Below the pieces are notes generated by a model. That model had not been told where the DNA came from. It did not search any database and saw only the letters and a list, made by a program, of their open reading frames with translations. A DNA stretch of 64,000 nucleotides, from assembly GCA_963768185.1 (NCBI GenBank), contig CAVYGS010000004.1, positions 1,054,001-1,118,000 of the forward strand. The letters are read 5' to 3'. Origin of the DNA: Palsa-461 sp963768185. Lineage in GTDB: Bacteria > Actinomycetota > Acidimicrobiia > Acidimicrobiales > RAAP-2. The first letter of the stretch is position 1; every line of letters starts with the position of its first letter. The translations under genes and the position numbers were made by a program. This document shows, piece by piece, positions 9,197 to 17,726 of this stretch.

Positions 9197-10777
9197 CGGC
9201 CTTTCTTTTGACGCGAGATCGGTCAGCGCACAGCGAGCGGCGTTGGTGCCGGCACGCCGGCCGAACACCGCGCCGCTGGTGAGCCCGGCTCCGCCCGGGT
9301 AGTTGAAGTAGAAGAGCCCGCCGACGAGCTCGCCGGCCGCGAAGAGACCCCCGATGGGCCTTCCGTCGACGTCGATGACCGAGGCTTCAGGGTCGATACG
9401 GAGTCCTCCGAAGGTGAACGTGATCCCACACGTGACCATGTACGCCTCGAACGGCGGCTCGTCGATGCGGTTGGCCCAATTCGACTTCGGGGGGTCGATT
9501 CCGGCGGTCCCACGACCATCCTTGACGTTTGGATTGAAGGCGATGTCCGTCCGGACTGCCGAGTTGAAATCGTCGATCGTGCTGAGCAACTTGACCGGAT
9601 CCAACCCCTCGAGTCGTTGGGCGAGTTCCTCGAGGGTGTCCGCTCGAACGCGCGTGACCTCCCGGATCCGGTACTCGGTCCGCAGAAGGGGCGAGACCTT
9701 GGCGTCGAAGATCTGCCACGCGACGTGTCCAGGCTGCTCAAGGATGCGCCGGCCGTACTTGGCATAGGTGAAGTTCCGGAAATCGGCTCCCTCGTCGACG
9801 AACCGCTCTCCTTGCGCATTGACCATGATCCCCAGCGGATAGCTGTGTTTTTGATATCCGTCGCCGACGGCCAGATCGCCGAACTCCGGAGCATTGATGT
9901 CCCAGGCGACCGCGTGGCAGCCCGACCACTGCCCGGCCGGGCTCGCGCCAATGTCCAGGGCCATGCGGATTCCGTCGCCCATGTTGAATCTGGTCCCACG
10001 CACCTTGGCAAGATCCCATCCGGGGCCGAGGTACCGCGTTCGCCAGTCGACGTTGGACTCGAAGCCTCCGCATGCGAGCACAACGGCTCCCGCTTCGATA
10101 TCGGCGGCTCGAGCACGGGACCGGACTCGTACACCACGGACAGCCTTGCCATCGAAGAGCAGGTCGGTGGCTCTCGTCTCGAAGCGGATGGCGATGCCAG
10201 CATTCCGAACGGCCCGAAGCAGCTGTTCGACAAGACCGGGTCCACCGCCGTTGACCTCGACGGCAAGGCCTCCCCAAAACTGGAACCGACCTTCGACTTG
10301 AAACGCCTGGCGCCCGTATGACGGTTGGAATCGGACGCCCTGTTCGCGCATCCATGTGAGTGTGGGGAGGCTGTCGTCCACCAGAACTTCTACGAGATCC
10401 GGATCCGCACGGTCCTGGGTCATCCGAGCCATGTCACCGAAGAAGTCGACCCTCGAATATGCGCCGAAGTCAACATCTTGCCGTTCTGCCGCGGTGAGCT
10501 CGGGCATGAGTTTCAGCAGGTCATCGACTCCGCCGTACACGACGCGCATCGCGCCCCCCGTGAACGCGGAGTTACCTCCTGCGAGCGCCTCGGGTGCGCA
10601 CTCGACGACCTCGACCGAAGCTCCAGCCTCGACCGCGGCGAGAGCGGCGCAGAGGGCCGCATTGCCCGCTCCGATGACCAGAACGTCGGTCCCCACTCGG
10701 CTGGCATCATAGGGCCGAGCGCTTGACGGTCCGGTCGGCGCTGCGGTCAGTTCGGACTGGGATTGGTCTTTGCGCAC
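9179..10777 (-). CDS. FAD-dependent fumarate reductase/tricarballylate dehydrogenase-type flavoprotein
   Basis: Flavoprotein dehydrogenase of the succinate dehydrogenase/fumarate reductase superfamily. It has the dinucleotide-binding motif VLVIGAGNAALCAALAAVEAGA near residue 33, GGNSAFTGGAMR where FAD contacts are expected, a second GACG-like segment VVLACGGFE, and the C-terminal FAD motif GLFAAGELVGGLFYFNYPGG. The overall pattern is closest to TcuA-like tricarballylate dehydrogenases, but 3-ketosteroid dehydrogenase-like relatives cannot be excluded. Its length (532 aa) is normal. It is divergent from purU across 143 bp. Confidence 0.85.
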   Translation of the reverse strand: MRKDQSQSELTAAPTGPSSARPYDASRVGTDVLVIGAGNAALCAALAAVEAGASVEVVECAPEALAGGNSAFTGGAMRVVYGGVDDLLKLMPELTAAERQDVDFGAYSRVDFFGDMARMTQDRADPDLVEVLVDDSLPTLTWMREQGVRFQPSYGRQAFQVEGRFQFWGGLAVEVNGGGPGLVEQLLRAVRNAGIAIRFETRATDLLFDGKAVRGVRVRSRARAADIEAGAVVLACGGFESNVDWRTRYLGPGWDLAKVRGTRFNMGDGIRMALDIGASPAGQWSGCHAVAWDINAPEFGDLAVGDGYQKHSYPLGIMVNAQGERFVDEGADFRNFTYAKYGRRILEQPGHVAWQIFDAKVSPLLRTEYRIREVTRVRADTLEELAQRLEGLDPVKLLSTIDDFNSAVRTDIAFNPNVKDGRGTAGIDPPKSNWANRIDEPPFEAYMVTCGITFTFGGLRIDPEASVIDVDGRPIGGLFAAGELVGGLFYFNYPGGAGLTSGAVFGRRAGTNAARCALTDLASKERPLPTDR

Positions 10778-10920
10778 ATGCTGAGCACCCTGTCTCTAGG
10801 GTCGGGGTCGGTCGGTCTTGCGCTCGGAACGGTAAGCAACGTTGGCCGGAACGAATTCCGGGCCGGGCGCTCGTGTCCAGAAGCGAGTGTCGGAACTGTC
10901 TTGCGGCGGAGGACTCAGCC

Positions 10921-11781
10921 ATGGCCGAAGTGAAGTCAGTCGTCCTTTCGGTGTCGTGCCCCGACCGGATCGGCATCGTGCATGCGGTCACCGGTTATCT
11001 CGGGGAACACCACCTCAACATCGTGGAGAGCCAGCAGTTCCGCGACGCCGATACGGGACGGTTCTTTCTCCGAACCCAGGCCGACGCGATCGATGACCCG
11101 CTCTCCTTGGAGCGGCTTCGAGACGACTTTGCACCGTTGGCGGCCCGTTTCGACATGACGTGGGGTCTCCATGACCCAGCTCGGCGGCCTGCAATCCTGT
11201 TGCTTGTTTCGAAGCTCGGGCATTGCTTGAACGATCTCCTGTATCGGCACCAGACTGGCGCGCTGGCCGTCGAGATCCCGGTGATCGTTTCCAACCACCG
11301 CGATCTGGCACCCATGGCGGATATGTATGGCATGCCGTTTCGATACCTGCCGGTGACCGCCAGCACGAAGCGAGCCCAAGAGGACGCTGTGCTCGGAATG
11401 GTGCACGAGCTCGGCATCGACCTGGTCGTGCTGGCCCGCTATATGCAGATCCTCAGCCCGCTCATCGTCGGCGCGCTCCCAACGCGGATGATCAACATCC
11501 ATCACGGGCTCTTGCCCGGTTTCGAGGGGGCGTCACCCCATCGACAGGCCTTCGAGGCCGGAGTGAAGGTCATCGGCGCAACTGCTCATTATGTGACCTC
11601 AGAGCTCGACCGAGGACCCATCATCGAGCAAACGACCGCACGGATCGACCACGTGGCCGACCCAGGTCGGATTATGTCCGTGACCCGTGAACTTGAGTGT
11701 GTGACTCTGGCTCGTGCGGTGCAGTGGCACATTGAACATCGTGTGTTGCGCAACGGGGCCAGAACAGTTGTGTTCGCCTGA
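10921..11781 (+). CDS. purU: Formyltetrahydrofolate deformylase
   Basis: Hydrolyses 10-formyl-THF to formate and THF, balancing one-carbon pools. An N-terminal ACT domain (SVVLSVSCPDRIGIVHAVTG) precedes the formyl-transferase-like catalytic domain. That domain carries YMQILSP, the INIHHGLLPGF catalytic segment with Asn and His, and the Asp-containing ELDRGPIIEQ. The ATG at 10921 is chosen because GGCGGAGGA lies just upstream and the ACT domain begins there. The longer open frame to 10723 has no homologous content. The length (286 aa) is typical. Confidence 0.94.
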   Translation: MAEVKSVVLSVSCPDRIGIVHAVTGYLGEHHLNIVESQQFRDADTGRFFLRTQADAIDDPLSLERLRDDFAPLAARFDMTWGLHDPARRPAILLLVSKLGHCLNDLLYRHQTGALAVEIPVIVSNHRDLAPMADMYGMPFRYLPVTASTKRAQEDAVLGMVHELGIDLVVLARYMQILSPLIVGALPTRMINIHHGLLPGFEGASPHRQAFEAGVKVIGATAHYVTSELDRGPIIEQTTARIDHVADPGRIMSVTRELECVTLARAVQWHIEHRVLRNGARTVVFA

Positions 11782-11905
11782 TCGGTGTCCGGTTGGTGTC
11801 AATAACACCGCGATGGAAGAAGCGAGGTCGAATCGTGCCTGCAAGCTGATCTATAGACGGACGGGAACGGTCATATGGAGGAGACTTGGTAGACCGTTTA
11901 GCAAC

Positions 11906-11982
11906 GGGCGCTTAGCTCAGTTGGTAAGAGCAGCTGGCTTACAACCAGCAGGTCGGGGGTTCGAGTCCCTCAGCGCCCACCA
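11906..11982 (+). tRNA. tRNA-Val (anticodon TAC), CCA encoded
   Basis: A complete cloverleaf folds by eye. Acceptor stem GGGCGCT (11906-11912) pairs with AGCGCCC (11972-11978). The D-arm is GCTC/GAGC. The anticodon stem GCTGG/CCAGC holds the loop CTTACAA with anticodon TAC. The T-loop is TTCGAGT. Discriminator A and an encoded CCA follow (11980-11982). Its 3' end lies about 100 bp from a truncated Rhs gene, so it may have served as an integration site. Confidence 0.95.
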
Positions 11983-12080
11983 TGTGGGCTTGACCCCGTT
12001 CAGTGGACCACGGTTATGACAACGTGGCCGGCTGGATGTGGGTTGAGTGTAGATCCTCGAACTCGTTCGGGGTCAGGTAG

Positions 12081-13175
12081 TCCGGGGCCACCACCAGCTA
12101 CGGCTGGGACCAGGCCGGCAACCTGGTGTGCGCAACCGCCGCCAACACCAGCGGATACAGCTGCGCCAGCCCCAACGGCTCGGTCACCAGCACCTATGGC
12201 TATAGCGGCAACGGCCTGAGGATGTCCGACACGCCCGCTGGGGGCTCGACCCAACAGTTCACCTGGATCACTACTTCGTCAACAGCGAGCTTGATCGAGG
12301 ATGGAACCAACTTCTACCTCTACGGGCCGTCGATCGGATCAGCGCCGATCGAGCAGATAAATATCTCCGGCTCGACGCCTAGTTACCTGGTGTCAGACAC
12401 CACGGGGGTTCGTGAACAACTCAACGGCTCGGGTTCTGTCACCGGTTCGATGAGCTACGACAGCTTCGGCAACCAATGTTCATCGTGTTCGATTGCCACT
12501 CCCTTCGGCTTTGCGGGCGGCTACACGGATTCGACCGGCCTGCAGTACCTCGTCGATCGCTATTACGACCCGACTACTGGCCAATTCATCTCCGTAGACC
12601 CCGATGTCTCGGTCACTGGTCAGCCATACATCTACACGGCCGATGATCCGGTGAACGAAACCGACCCACAAGGTGACATGCTTCCCATTGCCGTCACATG
12701 CCCGCATGGGGTCTGTGAGGCTGAAACATCTAATGGCTTGGGAAATGGAGGGTCCACCCCTCCGCCTCCTGGCCCCGCTTCGACGCCACCAGCCACGGAG
12801 ACGTCTCCGTCGACCACGGCTACCTCGACTCCGGACGACGCCGACTCAACGTCTTCGGAGCAGACCGAACCGTCGGAGACAGTGACATCGCCGCCCACCG
12901 ACTCACCGACACCCGTTTGGACGAGTTCGTTGCCGGACGACATGGAGTGGGAGGGTCTGACAGGGATCAATCATTCCGGCGTGGAGAAGTTAGCTCGCTG
13001 CGTCGCAGCTGTATTAGGGTGCATCGGTCTTGCCGGGCAGTCGAGCGCTGGAAAGAATCAAAAGGTGGGCGACGACGATGGAAGGACGACAGTAGTCATT
13101 CCGGGACCAGGTCCGCGTGGAAACGACACGACAGAGACAACCGTGCCTGGTAACGACGAAGAGGACGGTGGCTGA
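12081..13175 (+). pseudogene. Rhs/YD-repeat protein C-terminal remnant
   Basis: Only the 3' end of an Rhs-type protein is present. From 12081, after an in-frame TAG, it reads YD-repeat-like TSYGWDQAGNLVCATAA. It then shows the Rhs core signature YDSFGN, AGGYTDSTGLQYLVDRYYDP and GQFISVDPDVS, ending NETDPQGD near 12680. Beyond the core lies a variable C-terminal tip rich in Pro, Ser and Thr, with one hydrophobic Cys-containing segment (CVAAVLGCIGLAG) and an acidic end. In Rhs proteins the tip is usually a toxin or effector. I do not recognise this one. The N-terminal thousand or more residues are absent. A GTG at 12126 could start translation of the remnant. Confidence 0.7.
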
Positions 13176-13268
13176 CCCGCCTACGTTCGAACGTGCGAAA
13201 ATTTCCGCTAGTGGCTCGGCACCGCCAATAACAATAGGCTTGGTTCGAATGGACCGGGTTCCGAGTAA

Positions 13269-14867
13269 ATGATCTCCCCGATGAATGAGCGGTCCGAAGG
13301 CGAGCCAGAGTTACTTTGGAAAGTCATCTGGCTTCGTCGTTACCTGGATCGAAATGACTCTCTGTCAGCATTGCGGGACATCGAGTGGTTGGCACAGCAC
13401 TGTGATCAGCAGGGCATGTGGGAAACGGCCGCAAAGTTACGGCGCGAGATTCTGGCCAGTTGTAACGGTTACGCCATGGACGGGCCCGCGGGAGAAGAGA
13501 CGCTTGTCATCAGGACGCATCTTGCCTTCTCGCTAATCGGTGCCGGAAGGTTCGAGGACGCGATCAGCGAACTCGAGAGTTTGCTCCAGATCCAGGCGAT
13601 CAGCGAACACGACCAGTCAGACCGGACTACGACTATGGCCTTCTTGTCCGATGTGCTTGAGGTCGTTGGACACCGAGACGATGCCCGGCGCTATCGGGAC
13701 GCAGTGTTGAAACTACGACAGGTCGATCAATCTCTGGAGCCGTGGATCTCGCCCATTGGGCCCTTAGCCCAACAGTCATTTGCGCGCGCGTCGCGCACAT
13801 CGACATCTTCGGGACTCGGGGTGCTCGTTCCGGAGCCCACTTCCCGCCTCGATGGGCTCAACCAACTCAAGGATCTCGAGGAACAGCTATTGGCCGTAAG
13901 AGAGCGCGAACTCGGGGAATCCTCGGTGCGAACGCGACGAACCAGGGGCGATTTGACCTTCACGCTTCGTCAACTCGGAAGACTGTCCGAAGCACGATCA
14001 CTCAACAATCGGTCAGTGTCCATAGCTCGCCGCGAGTTCGGTAACAACAGCCCGGTGGTGGCCAACGTTCTGGAGACCCTCGCGATAATCCTCCGCGACT
14101 GCGGAGAGTACACCCAAGAACGCGCGACCTGGACTGAGGTCGTGTCCATTCGAACGGAGGCGTTCGGCGCCGAAGACGATCGGTCTCTCGAAGCGTCCGC
14201 GAGCCTTGCTCTCGTGCTGGCACGCTTGGATGAACCAAATGACGCGGTTGACCTAGCAGGAAAGCTCGTCGATCAACGAACGGAGATGCTCGGAAGGCGC
14301 CATCCGGAGACGCTCGATGCGCTCGAAATGCTGGCGATGGCCTACAAGGCTCAAGCGCGATTCCTAGACGTGCGGGACATCGAGAGCGAATTGGTTGATC
14401 TGAGAACGGAGATCTTGGGGAGCGAACACGAAGACACGCTCAGGAGCAAGGCGAACCTCGCCGTCGCTCTCCGCCAACTCGACCAACTCGATCTGGCACG
14501 CCGCCTGGACGAGGACTTGCTGGTGACGAGGGTTAAGACCGACGGCGAAGGAAGTGCCAACACGGTCAGGGCAAGAACCATGCTCGCCACGGATCTGCTA
14601 ATGGACGGCGATGTCGTACACGGCCTGGAGGTTGCGGAGATCAATTTCACCGTTGCCACGGAATCGCTTGGTGCGGATCACGCCGAGACCCTCATGGCCG
14701 CGACGGTGTACGTGGGTGCGCTTGAGCTTGTAGGGAGGAACGAGGAGGCTGTTCATTATGCAGAGAGGAACCTTGCGATTGCGCAGGGCGTAAAACTCGG
14801 TCCGGATTACCCAGTTGTTGCAGCTCTTGAAACAGCCTTGGACACACTCAGGTCGGACGATCGCTAG
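13269..14867 (+). CDS. Tetratricopeptide-repeat protein (kinesin light chain-like TPRs)
   Basis: A 532-aa protein with a helical N-terminal third and at least six TPR units of about 42 residues in the C-terminal two thirds. Repeats are marked by LREREL..SSVRTRRTRGDL, EFGNNSPVVANVLETLAIIL, AFGAEDDRSLEASASLALVL, MLGRRHPETLDALEMLAMAY, ILGSEHEDTLRSKANLAVAL and SLGADHAETLMAATVYVGAL. This is the FxAxHPxTL pattern of kinesin light chain-type repeats, which mediate protein binding. No enzymatic domain is visible. It lies about 95 bp behind the Rhs remnant, so a role as partner or immunity factor is possible but untested. ATG 13269 and 13281 are both possible starts. Confidence 0.82.
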   Translation: MISPMNERSEGEPELLWKVIWLRRYLDRNDSLSALRDIEWLAQHCDQQGMWETAAKLRREILASCNGYAMDGPAGEETLVIRTHLAFSLIGAGRFEDAISELESLLQIQAISEHDQSDRTTTMAFLSDVLEVVGHRDDARRYRDAVLKLRQVDQSLEPWISPIGPLAQQSFARASRTSTSSGLGVLVPEPTSRLDGLNQLKDLEEQLLAVRERELGESSVRTRRTRGDLTFTLRQLGRLSEARSLNNRSVSIARREFGNNSPVVANVLETLAIILRDCGEYTQERATWTEVVSIRTEAFGAEDDRSLEASASLALVLARLDEPNDAVDLAGKLVDQRTEMLGRRHPETLDALEMLAMAYKAQARFLDVRDIESELVDLRTEILGSEHEDTLRSKANLAVALRQLDQLDLARRLDEDLLVTRVKTDGEGSANTVRARTMLATDLLMDGDVVHGLEVAEINFTVATESLGADHAETLMAATVYVGALELVGRNEEAVHYAERNLAIAQGVKLGPDYPVVAALETALDTLRSDDR

Positions 14868-15126
14868 ATATGTGGCGCGCTCTAGAGCAGGCCTAAGGAC
14901 CTCAGCAGACATCCAACGTCCGTTCGAGCTGAAGCCCAAAACCGACTAGCTCGCCAGTTCGAGCAGCTTTCTCAGACGTTCTCCCTGGTGAGAGCGGTTC
15001 GAAAGCATTGTCATTACCTCGAACGAACGCCAGGAGGCGTGAAACTGGGATTCCCGAGTGTCCGCCTCGGCATCGGATGTTCCCGAGTCGCGTGGGAGTA
15101 CGTAAGAAAAAAAATTCGTCACTTGA

Positions 15127-15570
15127 CACAATCCGCTTGCCCGCCACGATTTCATGGCGACGGTGATGACCGCGATGGCCAACGACGGCGTATCGGTCGT
15201 GCTTTCCTCGCATGTGCTCGCGGAACTCGAGCGGGTGGCCGACTACCTCGTCCTGTTGTCGCGGGGAAGGGTACAGGTAGCCGGCGAGGTCGAGGTCCTG
15301 CTCGCCGGCCACCGCCTGCTCACCGGCCCCGCTGTCGAAGCCGAGAGCTATTCCGAACGCCTGAGCGTCGTGCACGCGTCGCGCGGCGGAACCCAGGTAC
15401 ATCTGCTCGTCAGGCAGAACGGGACAGACGACCCGGTACCACCGGGCTGGGAGGCGCATTCGGTCGGCTTGGAAGAACTCACCCTTGCCTACCTGCGCGA
15501 GCCCGGCGCCTCGGCGCTACCCGGTCCCGCCCGCGGCCGAGACGCCGAACATTCGGAGGTGACGACATGA
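15127..15570 (+). pseudogene. ABC transporter ATPase, 5'-truncated remnant
   Basis: Only the C-terminal half of an ABC ATPase remains. The frame opens after a TGA at 15124-15126 and reads NPLARHDFMATVMTAMANDG, then VVLSSHVLAELERVADYLVL with the switch-region His. It therefore begins just after the D-loop. Walker A, the signature and Walker B are missing, and the sequence before 15127 shows no ATPase coding in any frame. A Met at 15154 could allow expression, but without ATP-binding motifs the product cannot hydrolyse ATP. The stop overlaps the permease start (ATGA). This looks like a deletion or insertion junction at about 15126. Confidence 0.8.
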
Positions 15571-16556
15571 CCACGCTGACGACGCGGTCCGTGCCCGTCC
15601 TTCTGGAGGAGGACGCGAGTCTGCAGGTTTTGCCGTGGCGGAGGATGGCCTGGGTCACCTGGCGCCAGCACCGCGTGGCGCTCGTTGGCCTCGCCGTTCT
15701 GCTGGGAGCGCTCGCGTTGTACCTGTGGCTCCAAGGCCGCCAGATGCACCACGCTTACGGAACCGCCGCGTGCCACCCAGCCAGCTCAGGTGCCTGCGTG
15801 AACGCGATCAATTACTTCACGAGCACCTACAACCTCACCGCGCGGAAGATCCCCCCGTTGCTGCTCCAAGCGGTCCCGGCGCTCATCGGGGCGTTCCTCG
15901 GGGCTCCCGTGCTGGCCCGCGAGCTGGAAACGGGCACCTTCCGCTACGCCTGGACCCAGGGCTTCGGGCGGTGGCGCTGGACGCTCGCCAAGCTCGTGTC
16001 GCTCGCAGTTCTCGCCGCGGCTGCCGCTGAGCTGTTCAGCCTGCTGTTCTCCTGGTACTACCAGCCGTTCATCGCCGACGGTCAGACGAACTCACTCGGG
16101 GCCTCCGTCTTCGACCTGCGCGGCGTCGCGTTCGCCTTCTGGACGCTGGTCGCCTTCGCCATCGGCGGCTTGGCCGGCCTTCTCATCCGCCGTGTCGTGC
16201 CCGCGCTCGTCGCCACCCTGGCCACCTATGCCGGGCTCGTCTTGGTGGTCGGGGTGTTCCTGCGTCAGCACTACTTGACGCCGCTGATTGCTCGCCAACA
16301 AAGCCTGCCTCTCTCCGCGTGGGTGACTGGCAACTGGGCGACGAAGGGTGGCCGGACCGTGTTCTCGTTCACCGGCGAGCCCACGGGCAACCTCCTCGGG
16401 CAGTTCTGTCCGTCCGGGGTGACGGTCAAGCCATCGTCGGGACTAGTGGGGGGATTCGCGCAGTGCCTCAGCCAGCACGGCTACACGCTCTGGGCCAGCT
16501 ACCAGCCGGCCAGCCGGCCAGCCGGCCAGCCGATTCTGGCCCTTCCAGCTCATTGA
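15567..16556 (+). CDS. ABC transporter permease, C-terminus out of frame
   Basis: Membrane subunit of an ABC-2-like exporter. A soluble N-terminus with MAWVTWRQHR leads to the first helix (VGLAVLLGALALYLWL). A long external segment follows, then several helices (LLLQAVPALIGAFLGAPV, LVSLAVLAAAAAELFSLLF, FAFWTLVAFAIGGLAGLLI, LVATLATYAGLVLVVGVFL). The frame ends at 16556 with ILALPAH. The neighbouring frame continues as FWPFQLIEGGWLLALSVLLI and stops at 16632, giving the missing last helix. The shift falls in an 8-bp tandem repeat at 16502-16533. Its ATPase partner upstream is truncated, so the transporter is probably inactive in the present state. Confidence 0.82.
   Translation: MTTLTTRSVPVLLEEDASLQVLPWRRMAWVTWRQHRVALVGLAVLLGALALYLWLQGRQMHHAYGTAACHPASSGACVNAINYFTSTYNLTARKIPPLLLQAVPALIGAFLGAPVLARELETGTFRYAWTQGFGRWRWTLAKLVSLAVLAAAAAELFSLLFSWYYQPFIADGQTNSLGASVFDLRGVAFAFWTLVAFAIGGLAGLLIRRVVPALVATLATYAGLVLVVGVFLRQHYLTPLIARQQSLPLSAWVTGNWATKGGRTVFSFTGEPTGNLLGQFCPSGVTVKPSSGLVGGFAQCLSQHGYTLWASYQPASRPAGQPILALPAH
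16502..16533 (+). repeat. 8-bp tandem repeat (CCAGCCGG x4) inside the permease gene
   Basis: Three perfect copies of CCAGCCGG and a fourth with 7 of 8 bases. Because 8 is not a multiple of 3, copy number sets the downstream frame. With the present four copies the last helix is out of frame. Adding one copy or removing two would restore it to the stop at 16632. Confidence 0.9.
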
Positions 16557-16646
16557 AGGCGGCTGGCTGCTCGCCCTGTCAGTGCTGCTCATCGCCGCGA
16601 CTGTTTGGCTGGTCCGAAGGCGGGTGGCCTGAAGGGGCTGGCTTGC

Positions 16647-16829
16647 TTATCCCTCCGTCGACCCTCGCTCCAACGGCGCCGTCGGCCCGTCCCGAAGATC
16701 GCGAAACCCCCGGTCCATATCCTGAAGCTCCGCGAGCAGCCGGATCGCCTCCTCCCGACTGAGGCCAGCCGACTCCGAGGGGAGCATGGCCAAGCTGCGG
16801 CGCAGGTGCTCGATTTCGAAGCCTTCCAT
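16647..16829 (-). CDS. Small hypothetical protein (60 aa) beside a LexA-like site
   Basis: Short, probably helical soluble protein starting at ATG 16829 (MEGFEIEHLRRSLAML) and containing LSREEAIRLLAELQDMDRGF, a pattern suggesting two amphipathic helices. A longer reading from 16907 would place the LexA-like palindrome inside the gene and is less likely. The start codon sits one base from that palindrome, so transcription is probably leaderless or has a very short leader and is SOS-controlled. No family recognised. Confidence 0.55.
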   Translation of the reverse strand: MEGFEIEHLRRSLAMLPSESAGLSREEAIRLLAELQDMDRGFRDLRDGPTAPLERGSTEG

Positions 16830-16830
16830 T

Positions 16831-16850
16831 CTACAAACATATGTTCGTAG
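16831..16850. promoter_or_regulatory. LexA-like (SOS box) palindrome
   Basis: CTACAAACATATGTTCGTAG is a 20-bp palindrome with a single mismatched pair. Its centre AAACATATGTTC is one base from the GAAC-N4-GTTC core of actinobacterial and Gram-positive LexA sites. It lies between two small divergent genes, directly upstream of the minus-strand ATG and 77 bp before the plus-strand ATG. Confidence 0.6.
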
Positions 16851-16927
16851 GATGTCGGAATGCAAGGGCTGCCTGGACCCCGAGCGAGCGACGCATGCCA
16901 TTCGCAAATCACGGGTAGGAAACGCGC

Positions 16928-17167
16928 ATGCCTACGGCCCTCTATGACTACGAGTTCACGATCTGGCCCCAGGATCATGAACGGGAGCGTTCCGTGTTCG
17001 AGGTATTTCGTCGCGTCACGCCCCGCACCTCTGTGACCATGACGGAAGGTGAGTTCTGGGAGTTTCTCTGCCAGCTGCATGGAAGCGGCCTCGCCGTTCT
17101 AGAGGCGACCAAAGTGCGACACCGCGACGGCACCGGAAATTCTCACGGGTCGGGTCGAGCGGCCTAG
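16928..17167 (+). CDS. Small hypothetical protein (79 aa)
   Basis: Starts at ATG 16928 behind GTAGGAAA and encodes a soluble protein with YDYEFTIWPQDHERERSVFEVFR and a helical EGEFWEFLCQLHGSGLAVLE. The C-terminal dozen residues look unstructured. I do not recognise the family. It shares its upstream region, including the LexA-like palindrome, with the divergent 60-aa gene, so the two may form a small damage-responsive module. Confidence 0.5.
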   Translation: MPTALYDYEFTIWPQDHERERSVFEVFRRVTPRTSVTMTEGEFWEFLCQLHGSGLAVLEATKVRHRDGTGNSHGSGRAA

Positions 17168-17726
17168 GAGCGACAACCAACCTGGTCGTGCGCTGACTGG
17201 CGAGAAGCTGACAAGGAGTGGCCCATGATCGCTCTCCATACGACCTGATGAGGGCGTTGAGTGCCACCGTGCGCAGGGCATGCTCGCTATCCGGCAACGT
17301 GCAGGTGTCGAGCCAGCTCGCGGTTTCGCTCCCCGAGTAGTAGGTCATCACTCCGTTGGCCGGATACGGCCCGCCCGAAGGGTTTCCGTCACCAGCCACG
17401 CCCGGCGGATCCTCGAAACCGATTACTCCAGAGCTGATCTGATCGGTGGACTCCTCACTCGGTCGCGCCTCGGGACAGTTCATCTGATAGTCGTTGAGAC
17501 AGTCCGTCGCCGCTGATGAAAAGAGCGGGCACGCCTGGATCTCTCGGCAGCCCACACAAGCGGAGGTTTGTGAGCCAACGATCGCCTCCTGTTGCTGCGC
17601 CGAGAATGCCGATCCGGTAGGGGAATGTCTGACCGGGGGGACAGGTAAGTAGCCTGAAAGTTAACCCTGCTTCCTGCCAGGACCTCGCACCCTCCGAATC
17701 CCGGCGGGCCACCAAGGAGACCGCCC
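17168..17726. other. Intergenic stretch without a confident gene
   Basis: No frame has a recognisable family. A minus-strand open frame at 17187-17555 reads protein-like in part (SGVIGFEDPPGVAGDGN, YYSGSETASWLDTCTLP) and could be a remnant of an exported Cys-containing protein, but it lacks a start signal and runs into the gene at 16928-17167. I treat it as unproven. Confidence 0.3.

Noticed and set aside
10778..10920. Possible folate or glycine riboswitch before purU
   Set aside because: I could not find the conserved helices or core bases of either class. The gap holds only short GC-rich hairpins.
15120..15150. Promoter from TTGACA at 15123
   Set aside because: No acceptable -10 hexamer at 16-18 bp (ACGATT only), and it precedes a truncated gene.
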